A DNA stretch of 64,000 nucleotides from Cercospora beticola (lineage: Eukaryota > Ascomycota > Dothideomycetes > Mycosphaerellales > Mycosphaerellaceae), in assembly GCF_033473495.1 (NCBI RefSeq), contig NC_088937.1, forward strand, positions 1,364,001-1,428,000, given 5' to 3'. The notes below the pieces were generated by a model, which worked only from the letters and a program-made list of their open reading frames with translations, made no database searches and was not told where the DNA came from. The position numbers were made by a program, and so were the translations under genes. Positions 1-10,231 of this stretch are shown here, in pieces. Every line of letters starts with the position of its first letter. The stretch's first letter is position 1.

Positions 1-1608
1 ACTGCTCACAGATTTATCCAGTGCGAAATAGATTGCTGAGCAAGATTCGTTGCTGTGTTTAGTTGCGCGCCATTCTCGGGGTTTGATATGAAAGTTGTAT
101 AAGTTGTGCAATACGAACTTTGTCGAACCCGCGAATAGTCAACAATGGCACTATCACGATATGATCAAGCCAATGTCAAGCACAGATCGTTCTATCGCAA
201 CGTGGCTTCTTCGCTGTGAAGTCGAATCAAGCTATCTCGCTTGCCCACGACTTGGCTCGCGAAAGTCGACGACATGTGTGATTATGCGCGCATGCACAGT
301 CCTCGTGATGGTGGAGCTGTCAGTGGAGCTTCATAGCACTAATTGTTGCTCCCTTGTTAGCGTTGACTGAACCCTTCTAAATTAGTTCTAATGCCAGAAA
401 GTTGTTTGATAGACCAGAGATCGGCAATCTCGGTGCACGCAATACTCTTTATCCGAGATACACACCCTGCGCTTTGTGTAATAAACGAGGCGGCGCGTTC
501 GATGCATAGCGGCAGAGGCCCACATGCCAAGTGCTTTGCACGCATCTTGTTCGCACTTTTCTCCAGATCCCCGCTCGTGGTGGTGTGGTTGCTAGACCGC
601 CTCATCAATGTGCGGCTGCTGCTGGCGCTGAGATTTGGAAATGGAGCCATGCTTGGATCAGAGCTAATTGCTTGGTGGACAATGTGCTGAGGATGCCGGC
701 TCTACCGTCACTTGACATGGCGTTTTTCCGCAGCTTCACGTCCAAGGCGAGGCGTGCGTGTAGCATTGTGCTGGCGGTGACGACTGCTGGAAGGCGGAGA
801 GCCCGTCGAAGTGGTCATATCCATCAGTAGATAGTCCGTGCAGTCAGTCGACGGAAATTCTTGTATACTTTTCGCGTGCAGACACGATCATACGCCGGCA
901 TGGCGCACGACATCGCTAGCTCTGCTGGACCTCGTCCGATAGGCACTTAGCGTGTTTGCAGGGGAGCTGTAGTAGCTTCGAAGGCAGAGTGCTGCATGCA
1001 CCCACCTGGGAGGATGGCGCAATGGAGCAACGCGTTGATGAGCGTAGCAACATGATCGAGACCGGTTTATCATGCACATTGGAGAGGAACTCGAGCAAGC
1101 TGGTGTTGCTGACCGCGTACGCGTCTGACGCTTGGTATGCCTTGTTTCGAATGGCCCTGCGTTTGACTGGAGCTTATGGCGGCAAAGGAGGTGCCATGGG
1201 TCTAGTCCCATCTGCGGAAGATCTGCTGGCGGGCGCAATTCTGTGGCGCGTCAAGTGCCTGCAGGCGGTCGACGATGGATGCGCAAGACAGATTGTCCAT
1301 TCCAGTAACCATGGGCGTGAGCGTGTTTGTGGGAGGCATGTGCAAGTTGCATAGCGCGAGCGTTTCAGCGCAATTCTTCACGCCAAAGGGACGGTGGTGG
1401 GCCAGGGCGCGGCAATTGGCCACAGCAAGGCCCCATCCATATGGCAGGCCGTAGGGGACGTGGGGTTTTGTGTGTGGATCCGTCCTCGCATGCACGCGTG
1501 TCGGGTCAGAGCTCTCACGGTGGGCGGGCAGCACAGCAGCGGGTTGCGCAGCTCGCAGCAGCAATCGCCCGGACGACACGAGGAGGCTGCGGTACGATCC
1601 ATCGGGGG

Positions 1609-1636
1609 CACAGCACAGCGCAGCACAGCGCAGCGA
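1609..1636. repeat. Short tandem repeat, 10-bp unit
   Basis: The 10-mer CAGCACAGCG occurs twice in perfect tandem (1611-1620 and 1621-1630) and is flanked by partial copies. A looser GGCAGCGACG-type repeat lies at about 1768-1790. These are simple-sequence expansions in non-coding DNA. Confidence 0.7.
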
Positions 1637-2235
1637 CGGAGAGTGCATGTGGTGCTCCAATGGCCGCGAGCCTGCGTTTGCGACAGAGTAATGGCAGGTG
1701 CAGATACAACCGTAATGAGAGGGGTCCGTGTTTCATCCCGGCCGCCGCTGTCAAGCACGGCCATTGCGGCAGCGACGATGGCAGCGACGGCAGCAGCGGT
1801 GACGGTGACGGGCGCGGTGTGCGCGACGGCGCCGTCATGGTATGGAGCAGCATCCAAGTGGGTGCGTGTCTGGTGTGGTCAAGCATTAACTTAGAAAATG
1901 GGCCGTCGTATTTCAGGAACAAGCACATCGAACTTTATTTCCAGGCGCGCTCGGGTGCACCCACTTGCACAAGCGAATCACGGTGAGTGAGGTGATGCTG
2001 CTGCTGGGCCTGGCAGCGCAGGCACATGCGCGTGAGAGTGATGGGAGAGCGTGAGAGCGAGCGCGCAACCAAGGCATGCTGCAGCAGGAGCAGCTGGTGG
2101 GCGCGGAATGCAGCCTTCGCACGCTCATGCAGGCGGGCAGCAGCGCGATGGGGACGTTGACCACCGCGCAGACTGCCTTCGACTGACGGCGCGGCGTGAT
2201 TGGCCGCACGGGCTGGCAGCGCTCCCGTGGCTTTG

Positions 2236-2272
2236 TCGCTGTCTCTGTCTCTGCCTCTGCCTCTGCCTCTGC
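2236..2272 (+). repeat. Simple (CTCTGY)n tract
   Basis: A run of CTCTG(C/T)-type hexamers. It creates spurious repetitive Arg/Asp or Ser/Ala reading frames on the two strands, so ORFs over it should not be trusted. Confidence 0.8.
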
Positions 2273-2634
2273 TCCTCCTGACGAGAACTCCGACCGCACA
2301 CCCACCGACATCTCCTCGCCACTTATCCTTCTCTTGCCTTGTATTCTTTGTTCGACCGTTGAACCCGCGCGCCTTGTACCACTGCTTCTTTGCCGGCGCG
2401 CCTGGGTGGATATTGTACACATTCCACTTGCTCCAGCTCCCGATCCCAGCGGAGCCACTCCCCTTCTCCCGACCGACGACACGACTACGCTTTCTTCCAA
2501 CACCACCACAGCACGCTGCACCGGGCAGTCTGGGTAGCCGCTGCCTCCATGCGTGTCTAGAGATTGCTCCAGTCCCGCTCGGGACCCCGTCGACCAACTT
2601 CCTGCCCGCCACCGCCGACCGGTCGTGCGAGAAG

Positions 2635-2713
2635 GTACGTCTCCATTCGCTGCTGCTTCTGCGCGAACATTCCTTTTCCCTCTCCCACTGCACTCGCACG
2701 CCCAACCACTCAG
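2635..2713 (+). other. Possible intron in the BNI4 5' UTR
   Basis: A strong donor (GTACGT) at 2635 and a pyrimidine-rich stretch ending in CACTCAG at 2713 would define a 79-nt intron in the leader. No clear branch point was recognised. It is inferred from splice-site appearance only. Confidence 0.3.
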
Positions 2714-3075
2714 GCGAGCACACACCGCTCGACATCACGCGGCCGCCGACGAGCATCGCCGACGACTCGCCTTCGCCGCTCTCCCGCGTCCCACACGACG
2801 CCGATCGGGCGATAGGGGCGCCGTTGTTGCACCCATTGCCGCTGCATTCACCATCCGCGCACGCTCCTTTGCTGCCAACTCCGCGTCCACACGACCATCA
2901 ACAGCGCCCCCTATCATCGCGAGCACCGCTTATTCGCCCAATACTGACTGCTGGCCGGCTCAGACCGTATACTTAGCCTTTACATCTCCGCCAAGCCGCG
3001 ATTCGACCCATTGATCCTTCGACCATCGCCGACTTCACCAACGAAACCCAGCCGGCTGTCACCACGGCCGATCAG

Positions 3076-5330
3076 ATGGCTGAGGTACTCTCGCCACTTT
3101 CTTCACCTTCCAGCACCATTACGATGCTGCATTCTCGACCTTCATCCTCAGACGCGTTCAACGGCTCGTCTCAACAATACTCTTCTTCTCCTCGGCAAGG
3201 GCAACAGACCCGAAGCATGCACAATGGACAAAATGGCAGTTATCGGAGCACAGCCGCTGCTCCCGTACAGCCTTATGCCTTCCAGAGCACACCGAATCTG
3301 CGGCAGGAAACCCGCAGCGTCTCTCAATCGGCGGTATCACATGGCGTTATCGGTCAAAAGCCTGCACACACGCACACGCAGTCTGTGTCGAATTCTTCGA
3401 CCACATCATCAGATACCTCCTCCCAACCGTCGGCGAAGGACGACTCGGTGATTGGGTCGAAGAACTCGTCCTTGATCAATCTCTCGTCGAGCGTGCCTGA
3501 CTTATCGCTCACCACTTTCGATCAACCTGCGAAGCCGTCACCCGGTCGATATCGTCGAGCCGGACAGCGGACTGAGTCTGGCACCAGCACACCAAAGGCT
3601 ACGACACCGTCAATTGCGACGTCTGCCGGACCATCCACATCCAACAGTGGCGATACTGGTGCGGAAGTATCAGTTTCGCAGCCGGTTCAGCGTAGAGAGA
3701 GCCAAGATGACATTGCAGTGAAAACGGGCAGTGCGGAATTGGCAAAGCGTTATAGGAGACGCAGCATGAACACCATTGACACCGTGTCGCACACGGGCGC
3801 TGGCACTCAAGGACCCGCGCCGTCACATGGACCCAGCTCCTCAGTGGCGACTACAATACGCCCGGTATCATCGCACACGCGGTCGGGAAGTGATGAAAGC
3901 TCAGCATCAATCAGGAAACTCGAAGGAGCAACACAAGATGGTGCTAAGAACGCAAGTGGACTCCGACCAGAGGGACTGAAGGCTGTTGCCCCTGGAACAT
4001 CTTCCGAAGCCAGCAAGCGTGCGAGAGCACCTTCGCCACTCTCCAAGGAGGCCGAGACAGAGTCTTCGCCCGCAAGCGCTGCGCCCAAGCCTAAGACGTA
4101 CGCTGCGGCAGCGCAAGCTGGCGTTCAAGCGCACGCTCAAGCACAGTCCGCCGCGGCCCAGCAGCTGGCTGCCGTGTCGGATAAGGATCTCAACAAGGGC
4201 ATGAAATCACGTCTGCGACGTGCCTTCTCATTTGGCAGCGCACAAGAGCTTCGACGTAGCGCAGCAGAGAACAGCGATGCTGCTCACGCCGCTGCACACC
4301 ACGCCCAGCAAACGAGAATGCAGCATCAGCAGCATATCGATGATGAGCTCGACGCCGAACAGCAGGAGATCGCTCGCAAGCAGGAAGCCGCTGGTCTCGG
4401 TAACAGCATATATGCCAACACGTCGGTGGCCTTGACTGGCTCAACTGACAACATCTCGATTTCTTCGACCGCATCATCGGCATCGATGATGTTGCGCAAG
4501 ATGGGTAGAGGGGCCAAGAAGAGTGCTAGGAGCATCAAGGGCCTATTTCGGCCGAAGTCGGTCATCGGCGTACCAGCAGCTGACGGACCAGTATCGACTC
4601 AAGCCCAGCCTAGCGTTGCGCAAGTGTCCATGGTTAGCGTGGAAGCTGAGCGACAAAAGGTGAATGTGGATGCACATCCCGCGGATAAACACGGGATTAC
4701 AGGCTTCCCGAAGTTGGAGCGCAATTCCATCGACGCTGCGAACAACATTGGCGCATCGTCTACGCGGGGATCTGGAGACCGGTCGGACTCCTTTTCGCGC
4801 CGCAGCATCGTGGGCAGCGATAAAGACCGCGCTGAAGTGCTAGCCGCAGTGAAGAAGGGTATCCTGAAGCGCTCAGGCACAGCTTCTCCCACTGCTTCTC
4901 CAGTGATCAAGCCGACCGACGCCCAGAACAACTCGGAAAGTCCATCCTCCAGCATGCCGAGCACGCCCAAGGACGGCAGTCGCAACGACTCTATGAAGAA
5001 TGCGGCGAATGGCGACTACTTCAGCCCACGCCTTGCTTCCATGGCTAAGAGCATGCCCAACACGCCTAACGGGTCACGAAATATAAGCTTCAGTCCACGA
5101 ATACAGTTTCACGACGTGTGGTCCAGCACCGAGTATGACCGCAGAGGCGAGATCGCCACTTGCAATCGACTTACGCCCATGCTCGCACAGCAGATCAAGG
5201 AGGAACTCAATACCTTCAAGATGGTAAGTCTCACGCATGAAGTTCTCCGCACAAATACATGTCAGTGCTAACCCAATCACAGGAGATGGAAGTGCACGAG
5301 TTGTCGAAACCACACACCCACTTCTTCTAA
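3076..5330 (+). CDS. BNI4: Bni4-like protein phosphatase 1 targeting protein
   Basis: Two exons, 3076-5223 and 5283-5330, give a 731-aa protein. Nearly all of it is Ser/Thr/Pro/Ala-rich and predicted disordered, with a short basic stretch around residues 375-390 and another near 475-495. The diagnostic part is the C-terminus: an RVxF-type PP1 docking sequence (RIQF, about residue 676), then EYDRRG, ATCNRLTPMLAQQIKEEL and, after the 59-nt intron, a terminal THFF. This combination is known from yeast Bni4, which brings PP1 (Glc7) and chitin synthase III to the septin ring at the bud neck; a septum or hyphal-tip wall role here is inferred. Without the intron the protein would lose its conserved last 15 residues. 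The ATG follows a long pyrimidine-rich leader. Identity is strong from the C-terminus; the rest is fast-evolving. Confidence 0.85.
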
Positions 5331-6547
5331 TGAACACAAAATATGACTGAAAAGCTGGCGAAACGACACGCATGAATCGTACGGAGCCATAAGAGCACAT
5401 CACAACACCTCACAGCGATGCCGCATTTTCTTGCCGACGCAGATCGGGACGGAGTAGGATATCATCTAATCTTTTTGACAATGGGTATTGAGCGACTGGG
5501 GTTATCATAAAGCGGGCGTCCGGAGAACCGAGTCTTGTGCAGATGGCGGCGTTCTCTCCTTGTGTAGGCACGGAACAGGATCGCGGGAAAGAGGGGCACC
5601 ATCCTCATCACTTCACTACTTTTTTGTGACTGGATGTTGTTAGGATTGCATACTCTCTTGCAAAAGTCACAAGCTGGATGCGAGGTGGGCTGAAGCTTGA
5701 CGACTTAATTGGCAAGCGCAAGTCAAACACGAACGAGTAGTGGTTTGACATGGATGCATACAATGCTATTCACCTTGACCTCGCTCACTTGAGCATACTC
5801 TCAGGTTCACACTGCGTGGACACATCTTTTCAAATCTACTGCTCCGAAAGTCGCGTCAATTCGTGAATTGTTCGGCAAGCGAAGCGTCACAGCAAGTAAT
5901 ATGTCATTCCTCGAAACATTGGAGTATGATACGCTGCAGGCGACATTATGAAGTGGACGCTCTTCGTTGGATACACCTGTGCACAGTTTCACGACTCAGG
6001 CTCAGTCATGCAAATTGTTCTTACATGTATGGAGCAACATTTTCATCGGCGAGGGCACGGCAGCGAAGAGCCGAAGACGTGGCTGCCCGGAGAATTCGGA
6101 GCTTGGTCTTCTTCAAGCTGGCCACGAAACGCTGGTCTGCTCGTGTCAGATGCTGGTGTGTACCTACTGCCAAACACTGGCACTGCAATCTGCTATCCAT
6201 CTTTCATCGGGCAGAAGTCCAATCTGATCTAGGCTATGATGGCCCCGACCTTGTGCTTTCTGCGTGGAGAAGGTGGCGATGGGGTGCGCTCGGCAGAGTG
6301 GCGCGCTGGCGCCGCCTGGCGGCAAAAACAAAGAATGCATGATGCAGATCATCTCGGCTAGTTAATAGCTTCGATCAACGACATCGCTTGCATCGTATTA
6401 CTTCGTTCGAGACAAGAAGGCGATATTCTGCTTGTGAAGCATCGAGCACTCAGAAATCTTGAAGACGACCAACGACATCTATACTTGGACTCTTGCAGCT
6501 GTGCGACTTCATCTTCTCCAGTACAATATCGACCGAGGCCTGGAAAT
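5331..6547. other. Intergenic, no gene seen
   Basis: This holds the 3' flank of BNI4 and the promoter of the small PPPY-motif gene. Reading frames around 5863-6342 overlap in three frames, show no recognisable domain and lack convincing codon structure. Confidence 0.6.
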
Positions 6548-6904
6548 ATGGCAGCCGTATTAATCGTCATGGGAGGCGCAATGATCGCGGAACGTGTCGA
6601 GAAGAGTAAAGAGAAGAAGAGATTGAAGAAGGAGCATGATGATACGAGGTATCGGGAACTTGTTGAGGAGACTGGAAGGCGGCTCAGTCAGACCGACAGC
6701 AATCAGATTATTCGCCACTCTTCTGTGGCGAGCGATGATCTTGTGGAAGATGATGGGGCGACACCACCGCCGTATGAGGAAGTTGTTCGGACGGAGAGTA
6801 CGCCTTCGACGAGGAGAGGAGAGCAACTGGAGACTCATCAGTCGAGGCATAATGATGAGCCACGCAAGAAGAAGGGATTCAAAGGTCTTTTCGGGAGGAA
6901 GTAG
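6548..6904 (+). CDS. Small PPPY-motif protein, unknown function
   Basis: A 118-aa protein. The frame is open upstream to 6434, but the ATG at 6548 gives a sensible N-terminus: a short hydrophobic stretch (residues 3-14, ending GGAMIAE) followed by a Lys/Glu-rich helix (15-45). The middle is acidic and contains PPPYEE at residues 73-78, a PPxY motif of the kind bound by WW domains such as those of Rsp5/Nedd4 ubiquitin ligases. The C-terminus is basic and ends KGFKGLFGRK. Similar small proteins (hydrophobic start, charged helix, PPPYE, basic tail) occur widely in filamentous ascomycetes, with no known function that I can name. Peripheral membrane association and ubiquitin-ligase binding are inferences. 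No intron is needed. Confidence 0.6.
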   Translation: MAAVLIVMGGAMIAERVEKSKEKKRLKKEHDDTRYRELVEETGRRLSQTDSNQIIRHSSVASDDLVEDDGATPPPYEEVVRTESTPSTRRGEQLETHQSRHNDEPRKKKGFKGLFGRK

Positions 6905-8942
6905 AATGTCCAGGCACCGAACTCTGCGGTGCTTGAAGGCTTCTGCGGCTTCATTCTTGAGCTGAGGTGTTCTTCATTCAACAGGCACCGAATTCTACCT
7001 ACAGTGCTCGACACCTTCCTGCATGTGGCTTGTCTTCTCGCATCGAGGCGTTCCTCGCTTCGAGGATATGGAAACGAAGCTATTGCAATACGTCCAGGCC
7101 AATGGAACAGAACTGGACTTTAATTTCTGATGACGACGAAAATTTGGGCAAGATGTCAACAACAATAATTCGATTGTGTTTAACGAAGGATGAAGATACG
7201 TACATGATAAGTAATCAACAACTGCAGCAATGACACAACTTTCTCTACAAAATCTGTTTCACCGCCATGAAGGTTAAGATTCGAAGCGATCGTGAAGAAG
7301 ATGTGATCGACAGCTGTGAGGTACTTCATTGTCGACAAGGTGTCTTCTCGAGCTGCGACGACAAGGTCCCTTTGAGTTTGACAAGGCAGCTCTGTTTCTT
7401 TTGCTCGGCAACAATCACCACTCTCAGCGCATCAACGCCTCAAAAGCATCGATGGCCGAGGTTTGGTATTTTGAAGCGTTTTCGATTGTTACCTCGTCTC
7501 GTCGCTCCTGTACATTATATTGGCGTCAGCAATATTCTATCTATATCATCGTCAGAACAGCACTGTCTCCTTTTCTCTGCACCTCCTCGCTGACATTCGT
7601 AAAGAATCCCGAAGCCATGGGTCCAGAGAATGCCCAGTCAACCAGCATATCCGAAACGGAAATCGCGAAGTCGCGGGAAACTGGCGTTGAGCTGACAATG
7701 TTGCAAGGAAGCATCGCTATTCACGGCGTGAGATTGACAAGACGAGACGGTTTTTCCATAAAGTCTGTCACTGTGCCCCTGCCAATATGACAACCAGGTG
7801 ACGTCGGGATGAGAATGCCGAACACTGGTCGGGGTTGTTGAAGTACCTTTTTTTTTGTGCGTCGATTCTGCTTTTGTACATGTCCTCCTTGTCTCCGAAA
7901 GGAACCGCGCTGGAGCCAAGAGAGCTGTGCTTGAGGTATTCGAGTTAGGGCTGTTTGATTGTTGATGGCTTGACGAAGTCGGTCCCGAAACCCTCATGAT
8001 TGCTCTCGACCAAGTATCACCCCATGTTCCTTCATTCAAAGAAACGGCGGACCATCGGCAGTACTTGATTCTGAGAGCACAGTGGGGTGGAATTTCCAAA
8101 CCGACAAGCTTGTAACGACTTTCTGGACAACACGGCAACTGGCCCTTGCAGGTGTCATATATCATGGATGATGCTCCCTGGGAAAAGTCAATCCCACTGT
8201 CACCCGGTTGTTGCGCTGTGATGCGGCATAAAATACCTGCATACACCCTCGTCCATCGATAGGCTGCAAAATTCCAGAGTGGCGTTCTCCCACCAAAACG
8301 CCGCATGGTGTGTGCTGGACCTGCTGGTGCTGTCAGGAGCGCGCAAAAAAGCAAATGTTCAATTCCATGATCCCTGGATGGACCAGCCATGAAAAAGAGG
8401 ATTCGAGATCCTAGTCGTTCCCAGCCACCAGCTAAGCGCGGTGTCATCCCAATCAGGTCTGCAAGGTGGAGCGAACACGTTACACGGCGCAAGCGCAACT
8501 GTGCCGTGGCTTTGGGTATTATTTACATTGCATCCATGCTCTCGTTGTCATTACAGCAAACCGGGTGGACCTCTGGACCAGCCAGAGCCATTTCCCGGAA
8601 CTCTCTGCCTCGTTTCGCTGTCGCGTCAAAACTTCTAAATCTCCTCCATCCTTGATATGAAACTACTATTAGTCATCTCTTCATGCAAACATCGAATGCG
8701 TTGTAAAGGACTGCCCACTTCGATAATAGTGGTATCTTGCGAGAAACACGAGTACAATAGTGTAGCGTGCGCGACGGAGTAACGTTTTACATGCGAGCTT
8801 CCAGCAGTGAGCTGAGGGTGTCGCGGTGCGCACGCTGTGCGGCGCAGAACCAGTCACTGTGCTGGCTGTGCTGAGCCCAGGCGGGTACCGTCAAATGTAG
8901 CCGGTTGGAGATTGGCGGCAACAGTGGTCGAGCCATACAAGG
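6905..8942. other. Intergenic, no gene supported
   Basis: Two kb between a plus-strand gene and the 3' end of a minus-strand gene. Reading frames at 7329-7790 (+) and 7638-8498 (-) start with TTG, overlap each other antisense and show no domain. A T9 run lies at about 7848. I see no tRNA-like B box. Confidence 0.55.
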
Positions 8943-10231
8943 CTATCGATCTCGTGAGGCAGACGCTGACATTTCTGCGCCGGCAGCGGCATTCTCCGGG
9001 TCCAGCACGTTCAGGCACTCTATGAGAACTGCAAGGCATGTCAGCTTCCGCATTACGGGTATGGCAAAGTGTCAAGGAGACCCACGGTCCATGATCTCTT
9101 CTTCTGCTACGCCCATCTGATAGTCCACCAAGCCGTGCTTCTCCACGCTATCACAGAGACGGACCAGCTCGCGTGATAGATGCTCGAGTATCTGCGCGCT
9201 CATGATTGATTGAGGTTCACGGAGTCCCTGATTCCGAATATATTCTTGAGTGAGCTCGCGCTGCTTCTCGAGCGTCACGAGCCATGCGCGGTTGAACTCA
9301 TCCCAGAGTCGTATTCGTTCGTCATGCAGATTATCGTCGTCACGCGTCAGCCCTGCAGCTGCGATTAGCTCAGCTTAAGCGTGCAAAAAGGTGATGCGGT
9401 TCACTTACCTAACGCTTCAGCGTTACCGAGCAGATAGAGCGAAACGTCCATCAATAGGCCGCCGATTTCGCGTAATGATCCCTCTCGTACATTCGTGAAA
9501 AGTGTGCGGATCTGGTTTTGGTAATTGGCGAAAGCCTGATCAACAGATTGTGCAGAGCTCGGGGTGTATTGCGTCGTAGTAGCGTACGAATATGCGCCAG
9601 ACTGCGTGGGATCCATCATCGCGCTTGCATAAGTGGATGAAGGTCCAGCTGCTGCGTACGCCGAGGCCTGATATTGGGAGGGCAAGTGCGGCGGCGCCAT
9701 TTCGGGCACTGTTGCACTCGGAAGCGATTGTCCTGCAAGGTAATACTGTGCTGCTGCCGTTTGCGACGCCGCGATTTGGGAAGCGAGCGTCTCGGAAGCA
9801 GTTCCAGGGCGCTGGGAATATCGTGAGACCGGATCGTAAGGCGATTGCGTCGATTGCTGCGTGGGCTGTGCCATGCTGTACATGTGGGTGGAACCATATT
9901 GCTGATATTGCGAATTATCGCTCTGTCTCTGTACATCTGCGCCTTGCATATCTGCGGAGTATTGCATCGTTTGTGCTGCTGCGGACGCTCCAGTCCCATA
10001 CTGCGAGCTTTGTCCGAAGCCATACACTTGCGCGTCGCTGCTAGCTCTTGCAGGCGGAGCGACCGCTTGTGGAGACTGCTGAAGATAGCCTGAAGACTGT
10101 CGAAATCGCTCCACAGATCCGCCCGGAGTGTTGTACTGGCTGCCGGGCTGAGCGCTACTGCTTTGCGACTGCTGCGGACCATACGGATTTTGTTGCGCGT
10201 ACTGCCGTCGTGATGGATCATTGTAGTCCAT
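8943..10231 (-). CDS. Conserved fungal protein of unknown function, Q-rich with helical C-terminus
   Basis: Three exons on the minus strand: 10231-9409, 9352-9086 and 9028-8943 (introns 56 and 57 nt), 391 aa. The first about 245 residues are Gln/Ser/Ala/Tyr-rich and disordered. The C-terminal about 140 residues form a conserved-looking helical module: NQIRTLF, SLREIGGLLMDV, YLLGNAEALG, then across the first junction TRDDD, RIRLWDEFNRAWL, and later LVRLCDSVEKHGLVDYQMGV and, after the second junction, LLIECLNVLDPE. The joins are fixed by reading phase (codons G|GG and C|TT) and restore this pattern, which I recall from uncharacterised Dothideomycete proteins. The frame is open upstream to 10354, but only a TTG lies there, so the ATG at 10231 was chosen; an upstream exon is possible. 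Function unknown. Confidence 0.7.

Larger units (their letters stand above)
1..3075. other. Gene-free 5' region upstream of BNI4
   Basis: No reading frame here resembles a known protein. The longer frames (for example about 270 codons on the minus strand, 1913-2756) are low-complexity, arginine/serine-rich and overlap each other in several frames, as expected for GC-rich non-coding DNA. The right part (about 2280-3070) is strongly pyrimidine-rich on the plus strand, consistent with promoter and 5' leader sequence of the BNI4 gene. The left part contains short tandem and simple repeats listed separately. Confidence 0.6.

Noticed and set aside
1913..2756. Two overlapping 270-codon minus-strand frames
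   Set aside because: They read through the CTCTG simple repeat in two phases, giving Arg/Asp or Glu/Ala repeats; no domain.
7638..8498. 286-codon minus-strand frame
   Set aside because: Starts with TTG, overlaps plus-strand frames antisense, has no domain and Cys/Ser/Arg-rich composition typical of chance ORFs.
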